Source: Ruminococcus sp. UBA4321
GTDB taxonomy: Bacteria; Bacillota; Clostridia; Oscillospirales; Ruminococcaceae
DNA: 5,995 bases
Direction: 5' to 3'
Assembly (NCBI GenBank): GCA_002393815.1
Contig: DGUB01000070.1
Span: 1-5,995 of the forward strand
Shown here: positions 1 to 5,995 of the stretch, in pieces
Layout of the letters: every line of letters starts with the position of its first letter
Numbering within the stretch: position 1 is the stretch's first letter
Program-made: the position numbers and the translations under genes
Notes under the pieces: model-generated
What the model saw: the letters and a program-made list of their open reading frames with translations, nothing else
Databases searched by the model: none
Told to the model about the DNA's origin: nothing

Positions 1-1
1 A

Positions 2-847
2 CAGACAAAAGATGCTGCTCTTGAAGCTATCAGAGAACAGTTCAAATCTTATGAAAAATCTGTTCAGGCAGCAAAAGATGCCTATGCTGCTGCTGAACGT
101 GCCGCAGATACCGCTATCCAGAATTATCAGGATATCCTGGATGCAGAACAGTATCAGCAAAGCAACGATTCACAGACACAAATTGACAAACTTGCAGATT
201 CTATTGCAGAATGCACCGTGACAGCTCCCAGAAGCGGCATTATTACTTCTCTGAATGTCTCCGAAGGCAGTATTCCCTCGACAGATGCCCTCATGACAAT
301 TGAAGATTCCGGCGCACTGAAAATTACAGTACAGATTAATGAAGCTGATATTCTGAATATTCACGAAGGACAGCCTGCTATTGTCAAGACGAATGCTACC
401 GGAGACCAGGAGTTTGAAGCAGAAGTTTCCAGAGTGATAAATATCTATAATGCAGGCTCGCCGAGTCCTCAGACAGGTACTTCCGGTGGCTATTCGGCTG
501 AAATTATTGTAAAAGACAATAAAAATTTATTAATCGGCATGAATGCCAAAGTCAGAATTATTCTGGATGAGAAAAAAGATGTGCTTGCTGTACCTTATGA
601 ATCGATTGTCACAAATGATGATTCTAAATATGTTGTTTCTGTTGTCAGAAATTCTGATGGTACTGCCAAGGCAAAAACCTTGACCGTAGAAACCGGCATG
701 GAAGGTACTTATTATACAGAAATCACTTCCGGCGAACTGACCGAAGGAACTGAAATTCTGATGACTCCAGGCGAATACAAAGACGGCGACACGCTTCCGC
801 TGTTCGATATGGCTGCCGCTGTACAGGGGGCGAAAGCCAATGAATAA
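2..847 (+). CDS. MacA/HlyD-type adaptor subunit of an ABC exporter (5' partial)
   Basis: The reading frame is open from the first bases of the window, so the start codon and the N-terminal part (signal or anchor helix, first lipoyl half) lie outside; 281 residues are visible. Residues 1 to about 66 are an Ala/Gln/Glu/Lys-rich stretch typical of the second helix of the adaptor coiled-coil hairpin. Residues 73-79 (VTAPRSG) are the hallmark re-entry into the lipoyl/barrel-sandwich domain. A beta-barrel region follows to about residue 190, including LLIGMNAKVRI (176-186) and VPYESIV (197-203), and then a membrane-proximal domain. In this family the protein bridges the permease to the extracellular side; in a Gram-positive host there is no outer-membrane TolC, so the partner is unknown. 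The gene overlaps the ATPase gene by 8 bases, which supports one operon. The family call is firm; the substrate cannot be inferred. Confidence 0.9.
   Translation, partial: QTKDAALEAIREQFKSYEKSVQAAKDAYAAAERAADTAIQNYQDILDAEQYQQSNDSQTQIDKLADSIAECTVTAPRSGIITSLNVSEGSIPSTDALMTIEDSGALKITVQINEADILNIHEGQPAIVKTNATGDQEFEAEVSRVINIYNAGSPSPQTGTSGGYSAEIIVKDNKNLLIGMNAKVRIILDEKKDVLAVPYESIVTNDDSKYVVSVVRNSDGTAKAKTLTVETGMEGTYYTEITSGELTEGTEILMTPGEYKDGDTLPLFDMAAAVQGAKANE
825..830 (+). promoter_or_regulatory. Ribosome binding site of the ABC ATPase gene
   Basis: AGGGGG lies inside the end of the adaptor gene, 9 bases before the ATG at 840. It supports that start and fits coupled translation through the ATGAATAA overlap, where the new start precedes the adaptor stop codon. 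Confidence 0.65.
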
Positions 848-1550
848 AACTGTCATTGAAATGCGGAATATCATCAAGAGATATTATATCGGTCAACCCA
901 ATGAATTGCAGATACTCAACGGCATTTCACTGGATATTCACGAACATGAATTTGTAGCAATTGTCGGACAGTCCGGTTCGGGAAAAAGTACACTGATGAA
1001 TATGATAGGCGCACTTGACAGACCAACAGAAGGGACATATCTGCTCAACGGCGTGGATATCAGCACTCTGGATGATTACGATTTGAGCCGGATACGAAAT
1101 CAGGAAATCGGCTTTGTATTTCAGACATTCAATCTGATTTCCAGAACCAACGCGCTCAAAAACGTTGAAATGCCCATGATGTATGCAGGCATTCCCAGAA
1201 AAAAACGTCTGGAACGCGCGAAAGAACTTCTGGAGCTTGTCGGCATGGCTGACCGTGCCGACCATCAGCCGAATGAACTCTCCGGCGGTCAGAAACAGCG
1301 TGTGGCTATCGCCAGAGCTATGGCAAACAAGCCCTCGATTCTGCTCGCAGACGAGCCGACCGGCGCACTGGATTCCAAAACCGGACGCATGATTATGGAC
1401 TTATTCCATAAGCTTCATGACGAAGAAGGCACAACAATCGTATTAATCACGCACAGCAACGAACTCGCCGCCGAAACGGAACGGATTATTACCATCAGTG
1501 ACGGCAGTGTGATTTCTGATACGGGGGTGAAAGATAATGCAGTTTATTGA
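840..1550 (+). CDS. MacB/LolD-type ABC transporter ATP-binding protein
   Basis: This 236-residue cytoplasmic ATPase powers the exporter encoded by its neighbours. All nucleotide-binding motifs are intact: Walker A GQSGSGKST at 43-51, Q-loop Gln95, signature LSGGQKQR at 147-154, Walker B ILLADEP at 167-173 with catalytic Glu172, D-loop ALDS at 176-179 and switch His205. The ALDRPTEG segment after Walker A and the RNQEIGFVFQTFNLI stretch (86-100) are typical of the LolD/MacB/FtsE branch, whose members work by transmitting mechanical motion across the membrane rather than by classical alternating access. Length is usual for the stand-alone ATPase; in E. coli MacB this domain is fused to the permease, whereas here it is separate, as is common in Firmicutes. 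The start is supported by AGGGGG 9 bases upstream. The last 14 bases overlap the permease gene. Substrate is unknown. Confidence 0.95.
   Translation: MNKTVIEMRNIIKRYYIGQPNELQILNGISLDIHEHEFVAIVGQSGSGKSTLMNMIGALDRPTEGTYLLNGVDISTLDDYDLSRIRNQEIGFVFQTFNLISRTNALKNVEMPMMYAGIPRKKRLERAKELLELVGMADRADHQPNELSGGQKQRVAIARAMANKPSILLADEPTGALDSKTGRMIMDLFHKLHDEEGTTIVLITHSNELAAETERIITISDGSVISDTGVKDNAVY
1523..1530 (+). promoter_or_regulatory. Ribosome binding site of the permease gene
   Basis: GGGGGTGA lies within the ATPase gene, 6 bases before the ATG at 1537. It fixes the permease start inside the upstream gene and implies translational coupling. Confidence 0.65.
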
Positions 1551-2838
1551 AAATCTCCGGCTTGCCCTGACCTCTATCGCTGCCAACAAGATGCGCTCTG
1601 TTCTGACGATGCTCGGCATTATCATCGGTATCAGTGCCGTTATCATGATTACCACGATAGGCACATCTATCCAGAAAACGCTTGTCAATACGTTCAATTC
1701 TATCGGCAATATGAACTATTTTCAGCTCTATGCGCAAGTCAATTACCGCAGTCAGGAAGATGACGAAATTATCAATTATACGGATGAAGATTTAATCTCC
1801 CGTGAGATGCTTGACAAGCTGGTAAATACTTATCCGGAATATTTCTATCTCAACATGACAGAAAGCTTCGGCAGTGTGGAACTGAAAAACTGGAAAGACC
1901 AGGTACTCAAAGCAAATATTGTCGGACGCATGAATATAGAGGGTGACAATGATATTAAATTCACTCGTGGCAGAAAAATCAACAAGACAGACAATGACTT
2001 GCACAAACAGGTACTGAACGTTTCCACACTGTTTGTAGAACAGTATCTTTCACCTGATGCTGACCCTATCGGGCAGACAGTTTCCACAGATATGGGAGAT
2101 TTTGTCATTGTCGGTGTGTTTGAACTGCCGGCTATCTATGAAAAGCAGATTTATAAACCCGGTCAGAAAACAATCGAAAAAGTAACTCCTGTATATGTTC
2201 CTTATGATACTGTCATGGCACTGACACATCAGGAAAACAGCTATAACTATTATGCAGAAGTGTATTACAATCCGGAATACGATGTGGAAATGCTTGAAAA
2301 TACACTTCAAAAATTCTTTGAAGATGAATATGCTGAAAAGCCTTACATGTATATTGAAATTGAAAACATGCAGTCACAGCTCGGCATGATTAATACAGTT
2401 ATCAATGTCATCACGATTGCGATTTCTATCATTGCCGCTATTTCGCTGATTGTTGGCGGTGTCGGTGTTATGAACATTATGCTTGTCAGCATTACAGAAC
2501 GTACAAAGGAAATTGGTGTCCGGAAAGCACTGGGCGCACAGAATTCCGCAATCCGGATGCAGTTTGTCGTAGAAGCTATCCTGCTTTGTCTGATAGGCGG
2601 TATCATCGGCATCATACTGGGCATTGCAGGCGGTATGCTGATAGGCTTTGTTGCAAAACAGCTTGTGACGAACTTCTATGCTGAATATGCAGAATTATTC
2701 ACAATCACAATTCAGCCGTCCATTCCGGCAATTCTGATTTCTGTCGGCTTCTCAATTCTGACAGGTGTCTTCTTCGGATATTATCCGGCGAATAAAGCTG
2801 CCAAGATGAATCCGATTGATGCACTCCGTTATGATTAA
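1537..2838 (+). CDS. MacB/FtsX-type ABC transporter permease
   Basis: This 433-residue membrane protein has the MacB fold: a cytoplasmic N-terminal helix, transmembrane helix 1 at about 21-44, a large extracytoplasmic domain (about 45-283, MacB_PCD type), then three C-terminal helices at about 285-315, 342-372 and 394-416 (FtsX domain). Family hallmarks are the N-terminal NKMRSVLTMLGIIIGI (17-32), the stretch from GGVGVMNIML through ERTKEIGVRKALGA (307-334), which includes the cytoplasmic coupling helix that contacts the ATPase, and the C-terminal PANKAAKMNPIDALRYD (417-433). Length fits the stand-alone permeases of this family. Together with the adaptor and ATPase it forms a complete MacAB-like exporter. 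Related systems export macrolides, peptides, lipoproteins or antimicrobial lipopeptides, and the sequence does not say which applies. It is the last gene of its operon and is followed after 20 bases by a terminator hairpin. Confidence 0.94.
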   Translation: MQFIENLRLALTSIAANKMRSVLTMLGIIIGISAVIMITTIGTSIQKTLVNTFNSIGNMNYFQLYAQVNYRSQEDDEIINYTDEDLISREMLDKLVNTYPEYFYLNMTESFGSVELKNWKDQVLKANIVGRMNIEGDNDIKFTRGRKINKTDNDLHKQVLNVSTLFVEQYLSPDADPIGQTVSTDMGDFVIVGVFELPAIYEKQIYKPGQKTIEKVTPVYVPYDTVMALTHQENSYNYYAEVYYNPEYDVEMLENTLQKFFEDEYAEKPYMYIEIENMQSQLGMINTVINVITIAISIIAAISLIVGGVGVMNIMLVSITERTKEIGVRKALGAQNSAIRMQFVVEAILLCLIGGIIGIILGIAGGMLIGFVAKQLVTNFYAEYAELFTITIQPSIPAILISVGFSILTGVFFGYYPANKAAKMNPIDALRYD

Positions 2839-2858
2839 TCCTAACTTTCCCGTCATAA

Positions 2859-2898
2859 AAAATGCAGAGGATTTTGTTCCTCTGCATTTTCTTTTTTT
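2859..2898. terminator. Bidirectional Rho-independent terminator between convergent operons
   Basis: A perfect 13-bp inverted repeat (AAAATGCAGAGGA at 2859-2871 and TCCTCTGCATTTT at 2878-2890) encloses a 6-base loop. On the plus strand it is followed by CTTTTTTT (2891-2898). On the minus strand the run of six A at 2857-2862 becomes a shorter T tract overlapping the foot of the stem. The stem lies 20 bases from the permease stop and 20 bases from the glmM stop, so it can end both transcripts. It should be stronger in the plus direction, where the T tract is longer. Confidence 0.9.
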
Positions 2899-2910
2899 AG
2901 TTTTTAAGCT

Positions 2911-4296
2911 TCAGACAGTATGACCTTTTGCCTTGATAACTTCGACAATACTGTCAACCTGTTTATGACATTCTTCTTCGGTCTGTGCTTCTGCCATGAC
3001 ACGGATAACCGGTTCTGTACCGGATTCACGAACGAGAATTCTGCCTGTTGTGCCGAGTGCTGTTTCTGCGGCTTTGACAGCGTTCTGGACATCGGGGTCA
3101 TTCTGTGCCTCAGCCTTGTCTTTGACACGAACGTTGACAAGCACTTGCGGATAAATTTTCAGCGGTGCGGCGAGTTCGCTCATCTTACATTTTTTTGCAA
3201 GCATGACTTCCATCATCTTGAGGCTGGTCAGGAGACCGTCACCAGTTGTTGCATACTTTGAGAAAATAATATGTCCGGAATCCTCACCGCCCAGACGACA
3301 GCCGTTTTTCGACATATATTCATAGACATACTTGTCACCGACTGCGGTTTTCGCATAGCCGATGCCGATTTCATCAAGGGCTTTATACAGTCCGAAATTA
3401 GACATGACAGTTGTCACAATTGTATTTGTTTCCAGTTTTTCACGTTCTTTCATATATTTGCCGTAGATATACAGAATATGGTCACCTGTCAGGACGTTTC
3501 CGTTTTCGTCCACACACAGACATCTGTCAGCATCGCCGTCATAAGCAAAACCGACATCCAGATGATTTTCCTTTACAAACTTCTGTAAGCCTTCGATATG
3601 GGTAGAGCCAGCATTATTATTAATATTCAGTCCGTTCGGACTTGCATTTAATAAATAAGTTGTTGCGCCGAGGGCATCAAAGAGTGTTTTTGCCAGATTC
3701 CAAGCCGCACCGTTAGCGCAGTCCAGACCGACTTTCACGCCCTTGAACGAATACAGTCCGAGTGAAATCAGATAGCCTAAATATCTGTTTCTGCCGGAAA
3801 CATAATCGACAGTACAGCCGATATGGTCGCCCTGTGCGAACGGCAGTTCTTTCCATTCCTGACCGAATAAATTTAACTTTCCGTCAAGATAATCTTCTAC
3901 CAGAGAGATAGTTTCTTCATCCATTTTTTCGCCGCTTCCGTTGATGAGCTTGATGCCGTTGTCATAATACGGGTTATGGCTTGCAGAAATCATAATGCCG
4001 CAGTCGAGACCGTCTGTCTTTGCGACATAAGCGACAGAAGGCGTTGTTGTGACATGCAGCAGATAGGCATCTGCACCGGAGGCTGTCAGTCCGCCGACAA
4101 GTGAATATTCAAACATATAGCTGGAACGTCTGGTATCTTTGCCGATAACAATTTTTGCCGGATTGGTATCCCCTTTCTGTTTTTTGAGTTCGCCATAATA
4201 CCAACCGAGAAAACGTCCAATCTGATAAGCGTGGTCAGCTGTCAGGTTTTTATTTGCTTCGCCACGAAACCCATCTGTTCCGAAATACTTACCCAT
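2911..4296 (-). CDS. glmM: Phosphoglucosamine mutase
   Basis: GlmM converts glucosamine-6-phosphate to glucosamine-1-phosphate in the cytoplasm, feeding GlmU and hence UDP-GlcNAc for peptidoglycan; it is usually essential. The 461-residue protein starts with the family signature GKYFGTDGFRGEAN (2-15). It carries the catalytic phosphoserine loop ISASHNP (103-109, Ser106 by family alignment), the metal-binding DGDADR (253-258, Asp253/255/257), the sugar-binding GEDSGH (337-342) and the C-terminal phosphate-binding RESGTEPVIRV (423-433). The complete N-terminal signature and these motifs favour GlmM over phosphoglucomutase or phosphomannomutase. It is slightly longer than the usual roughly 445-450 residues, probably through loop insertions such as KKQKGDTNPA (38-47). 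The ATG is preceded by AAGGAG 12 bases upstream (4309-4314), a slightly long but acceptable spacing. It lies 28 bases downstream of the VWA gene on the same strand, with no promoter or terminator visible between, so co-transcription is likely. Confidence 0.96.
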   Translation of the reverse strand: MGKYFGTDGFRGEANKNLTADHAYQIGRFLGWYYGELKKQKGDTNPAKIVIGKDTRRSSYMFEYSLVGGLTASGADAYLLHVTTTPSVAYVAKTDGLDCGIMISASHNPYYDNGIKLINGSGEKMDEETISLVEDYLDGKLNLFGQEWKELPFAQGDHIGCTVDYVSGRNRYLGYLISLGLYSFKGVKVGLDCANGAAWNLAKTLFDALGATTYLLNASPNGLNINNNAGSTHIEGLQKFVKENHLDVGFAYDGDADRCLCVDENGNVLTGDHILYIYGKYMKEREKLETNTIVTTVMSNFGLYKALDEIGIGYAKTAVGDKYVYEYMSKNGCRLGGEDSGHIIFSKYATTGDGLLTSLKMMEVMLAKKCKMSELAAPLKIYPQVLVNVRVKDKAEAQNDPDVQNAVKAAETALGTTGRILVRESGTEPVIRVMAEAQTEEECHKQVDSIVEVIKAKGHTV

Positions 4297-4324
4297 AATA
4301 AAAATATACTCCTTAATTATAAAA

Positions 4325-5077
4325 TTATTTCAGCATTGCTTTGACTTTCGGGTCAGCAAGCCAGCCTGGGAATTCATTCAGCAAGTCACTGTACTGAATG
4401 GCAGAGGTTCTGGAAACAGAGAAGAAATTTGCATTATCAATATATCTTCCCTGCATTTCGTCCAGTTTTTGCAGATAACTGAAAGAAGCATTTCCCACAC
4501 CAACAAACTGCCAGAAAATCGGATATTTGGAAACTTCTTTAATCACTCTGTCTGTCTGGGCATGGTCAGAATTATCGCCGTCTGTGATAAAGACAATATA
4601 ATCTGAAATTTTTGCCGGGTCTTCCTGAATATATTTCCGGAAAACATCCTGCATGACAGGTGCGTAATTTGTACCGCCCATGCGGTATTTGCTTGTAATT
4701 TCACGCTGCACATAGCCATAAAAATTATTCAGATTAATATCCGGCAGACGGTGATATCCATTCTCGAAAATCCATACTTCCATTGTACCGTTATCATCAA
4801 ATTCCATTGCAAGCGGAAGAATTTTTTCAATGACTGCCTGTACAGTACCATCACGATACAGTGAACTCATTGAACCGGAATAGTCCAGCACCAGACCAAC
4901 ACGTGCTACCAGACCGTTCAGCGGAGATTTTGTCAGGCAGACTTTATGCACCTCTTCTTTTGCAAGGTTCACTTTCTGAATGCTTTCTTCTTTGGAAAGA
5001 CTGACTTTTGTCTGCTGTTCCTGTGCAGCAGGCTGGGGCGCATGTGTGCCACCGAAAAGTTTATCAAATAAGCCCAT
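4325..5077 (-). CDS. TerF-like VWA domain protein
   Basis: This 250-residue soluble protein has an intact von Willebrand A domain from about residue 57 to the C-terminus. The metal-ion-dependent adhesion site is complete: DYSGS at 65-69, Thr136 in GGTNY (134-138), and Asp166 in FITDGDNSD (163-171). The flanking sequence (VGLVLDYSGSM, VWIFENG, WQFVGVG, DNANFF) resembles VWA domains of the TerF/tellurite-stress group rather than chelatase or integrin types; this is recognition from memory, not a search. The N-terminus MGLFDKLFGG is short and amphipathic, followed by a Pro/Gln/Ala linker and three KVxLxK repeats (24-29, 35-40, 45-50) reminiscent of TerD beginnings. No signal peptide or membrane helix is seen. 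The ATG has AAGGAG 8 bases upstream (5086-5091) and sits behind a consensus promoter. The role is unknown: Ter-group proteins are linked to metal-related stress and envelope integrity. It is probably co-transcribed with glmM, though no functional tie is proven. Confidence 0.88.
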   Translation of the reverse strand: MGLFDKLFGGTHAPQPAAQEQQTKVSLSKEESIQKVNLAKEEVHKVCLTKSPLNGLVARVGLVLDYSGSMSSLYRDGTVQAVIEKILPLAMEFDDNGTMEVWIFENGYHRLPDINLNNFYGYVQREITSKYRMGGTNYAPVMQDVFRKYIQEDPAKISDYIVFITDGDNSDHAQTDRVIKEVSKYPIFWQFVGVGNASFSYLQKLDEMQGRYIDNANFFSVSRTSAIQYSDLLNEFPGWLADPKVKAMLK

Positions 5078-5112
5078 ATTTACAACTCCTTTTCAAAAAA
5101 ATCTGTAGCTTT

Positions 5113-5141
5113 ATTATAGCATAGATTCATGAAAATGTCAA
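5113..5141 (-). promoter_or_regulatory. Consensus extended -10 sigma-A promoter for the VWA-glmM operon
   Basis: Read on the minus strand, the -35 box TTGACA (5141-5136) and the -10 box TATAAT (5118-5113) match the sigma-A consensus at all 12 positions with an ideal 17-base spacer. The TGC directly before the -10 box adds an extended -10 element. Transcription would start near 5106, giving a leader of about 29 bases that holds only the ribosome binding site. No operator dyad is obvious, so strong and largely constitutive expression is the simplest inference. The -35 box begins at the base right after the stop codon of the upstream YitT-family gene. Confidence 0.9.
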
Positions 5142-5995
5142 TCAGTTTTCTGGTTTTTCCGGAAGTTCCGGCGGCGGAATCAGTGCTGCCCTGGATTTGA
5201 TATGCTTACCGACAATTTCAGACACATCTGATACTGTCATGAATGCAGAATAGTCATCTTTTTCGATAATTTTTCTCATAGTAGAGAGTTCAATTCTGGT
5301 AATGACACAGTACAGGACAATTTTTTCACCGGAAATCAGACCGCTGCCGTGAATCAGTGTGACAGTTCTGCCGAGTGTTCTGTAAATATCCTCTGCAATG
5401 GCTTCACCGTTGTTTGTGATAATCATCACCGCTTTGCCCTCCTGCATTCCGGTATTAATGAAATCTTCAACTTTTGAGACGATGATATACGTCAGCATAC
5501 TGTACAATGCACGGTCAAACTCGAAAATAAATCCGGCAGTCAGATAGATTAAAATATTAAAAAATAAAATAATCTGTCCGACAGAGAAATGAAATTTCTT
5601 ACTGATTAAGATAGCGACCGCTTCCGTGCCGTCTAGACAGCCGCCGTTCAGCAGTACCAGACCGACCCCGAAGCCTAACAGCAGTCCGCCGAATATGGTT
5701 GCTAAGAGTTTATCTTCTGTAATGACAATTTCATGAAATGTTTCTGTTCCAAACGCTTCCAGTGCAACGGAGAAAACAGCCATTGCTGTGATAGTCCGTG
5801 TAAAGAACGATTTCTCCAGTTTTCTGCCGCCAATCCAGACAAGCGGAAGATTCAGCACAATTGTCAGAATACCAAGAGGGAGTTTTGTCAGTGTGCTGAT
5901 AATCATAGCGATACCAACCATACCGCCGTCCATAATCTGAGACGGCACAAGAATTTTTTCCAGTGCGAACGCTGCAATGATACTTCCAAGAATCA
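5142..5995 (-). CDS. YitT-family membrane protein with DUF2179 domain (N-terminal end outside window)
   Basis: The frame stays open to the edge of the window (283 residues visible). A GTG at 5948 could be read as a start, but the 15 codons before it encode ILGSIIAAFALEKIL, which continues into VPSQIMDGGMVGIAM in the manner of the first YitT helix and loop, so the GTG is an internal valine. Only a short N-terminal piece is probably missing, since the family is about 280-300 residues. Numbering from that valine, hydrophobic segments lie at about 9-18, 25-40, 53-67, 83-100, 124-141 and 146-157. The conserved Gly-rich loop between helices reads NGGCLDGTEA (101-110). A soluble DUF2179 domain covers about 173-251 and ends in a Pro-rich tail. 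Family members are multi-pass inner-membrane proteins of unknown function; DUF2179 resembles small ligand-binding folds. It lies directly upstream of the VWA promoter with no terminator between, so some readthrough is possible. Confidence 0.92.
   Translation of the reverse strand, partial: ILGSIIAAFALEKILVPSQIMDGGMVGIAMIISTLTKLPLGILTIVLNLPLVWIGGRKLEKSFFTRTITAMAVFSVALEAFGTETFHEIVITEDKLLATIFGGLLLGFGVGLVLLNGGCLDGTEAVAILISKKFHFSVGQIILFFNILIYLTAGFIFEFDRALYSMLTYIIVSKVEDFINTGMQEGKAVMIITNNGEAIAEDIYRTLGRTVTLIHGSGLISGEKIVLYCVITRIELSTMRKIIEKDDYSAFMTVSDVSEIVGKHIKSRAALIPPPELPEKPEN

Noticed and set aside
218..220. GTG as the start codon of the adaptor gene
   Set aside because: It is an internal valine just before TAPRSG; the frame upstream is open and encodes a typical adaptor coiled-coil helix.
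1443..1737. Minus-strand open frames across the ATPase-permease junction
   Set aside because: They are antisense to two well supported overlapping genes and show no start signals or recognisable protein features.
2920..3588. Two open frames on the plus strand opposite glmM, encoding Cys/Phe-rich products
   Set aside because: They lie fully antisense to a gene with intact motifs, have odd composition, no ribosome binding site and no family resemblance; they are shadows of glmM codon usage.
4314..4327. AT-rich dyad TAATTATAAAATTA between the VWA and glmM genes as a terminator or operator
   Set aside because: The arms are only five A/T pairs and cannot form a stable hairpin; such dyads are expected by chance in an AT-rich gap.
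5946..5948. GTG as the start codon of the YitT-family gene
   Set aside because: The frame is open to the window edge and the residues before this GTG match the usual first helix of the family; there is also no ribosome binding site at the right distance (the upstream bases encode ALEKIL).

Overview
The window looks like chromosomal DNA of a low-to-mid GC Firmicute, most likely a clostridial gut-type organism of the Ruminococcus/Oscillospiraceae kind. This is inferred from strong AGGAG-type ribosome binding sites, a consensus sigma-A promoter, and the family types present: a YitT/DUF2179 protein, a Gram-positive MacB-type exporter and a bacterial GlmM. No species can be assigned from the sequence alone. 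Coding density is very high. No RNA gene, CRISPR array, insertion sequence, phage gene or attachment site is visible.

Plus strand, 1-2838: the 3' part of an operon for a MacAB-type tripartite-like ABC exporter. It holds a membrane-fusion/adaptor protein (5' end outside the window), a LolD/MacB-type ATPase, and a MacB/FtsX-type permease with one N-terminal and three C-terminal membrane helices around a large extracytoplasmic domain. The three genes overlap by 8 and 14 bases, so they are probably translationally coupled and made in fixed ratio. The operon ends at a strong hairpin terminator.

Minus strand, 5995-2911 (convergent with the first operon): a YitT-family membrane protein (N-terminal end outside the window), then a near-perfect extended -10 sigma-A promoter, then a TerF-like von Willebrand factor A (VWA) protein, and 28 bases further on glmM, the phosphoglucosamine mutase that starts UDP-GlcNAc and peptidoglycan precursor synthesis. 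The terminator at 2859-2898 sits symmetrically between the two converging operons and can serve both.

Most of the window is ordinary housekeeping and transport DNA. The most unusual point is that a metal-binding VWA protein of the tellurite/stress (Ter) type appears to be the first gene of the transcript carrying the essential glmM gene, driven by a consensus promoter. I see no convincing evidence for a wholly new system.
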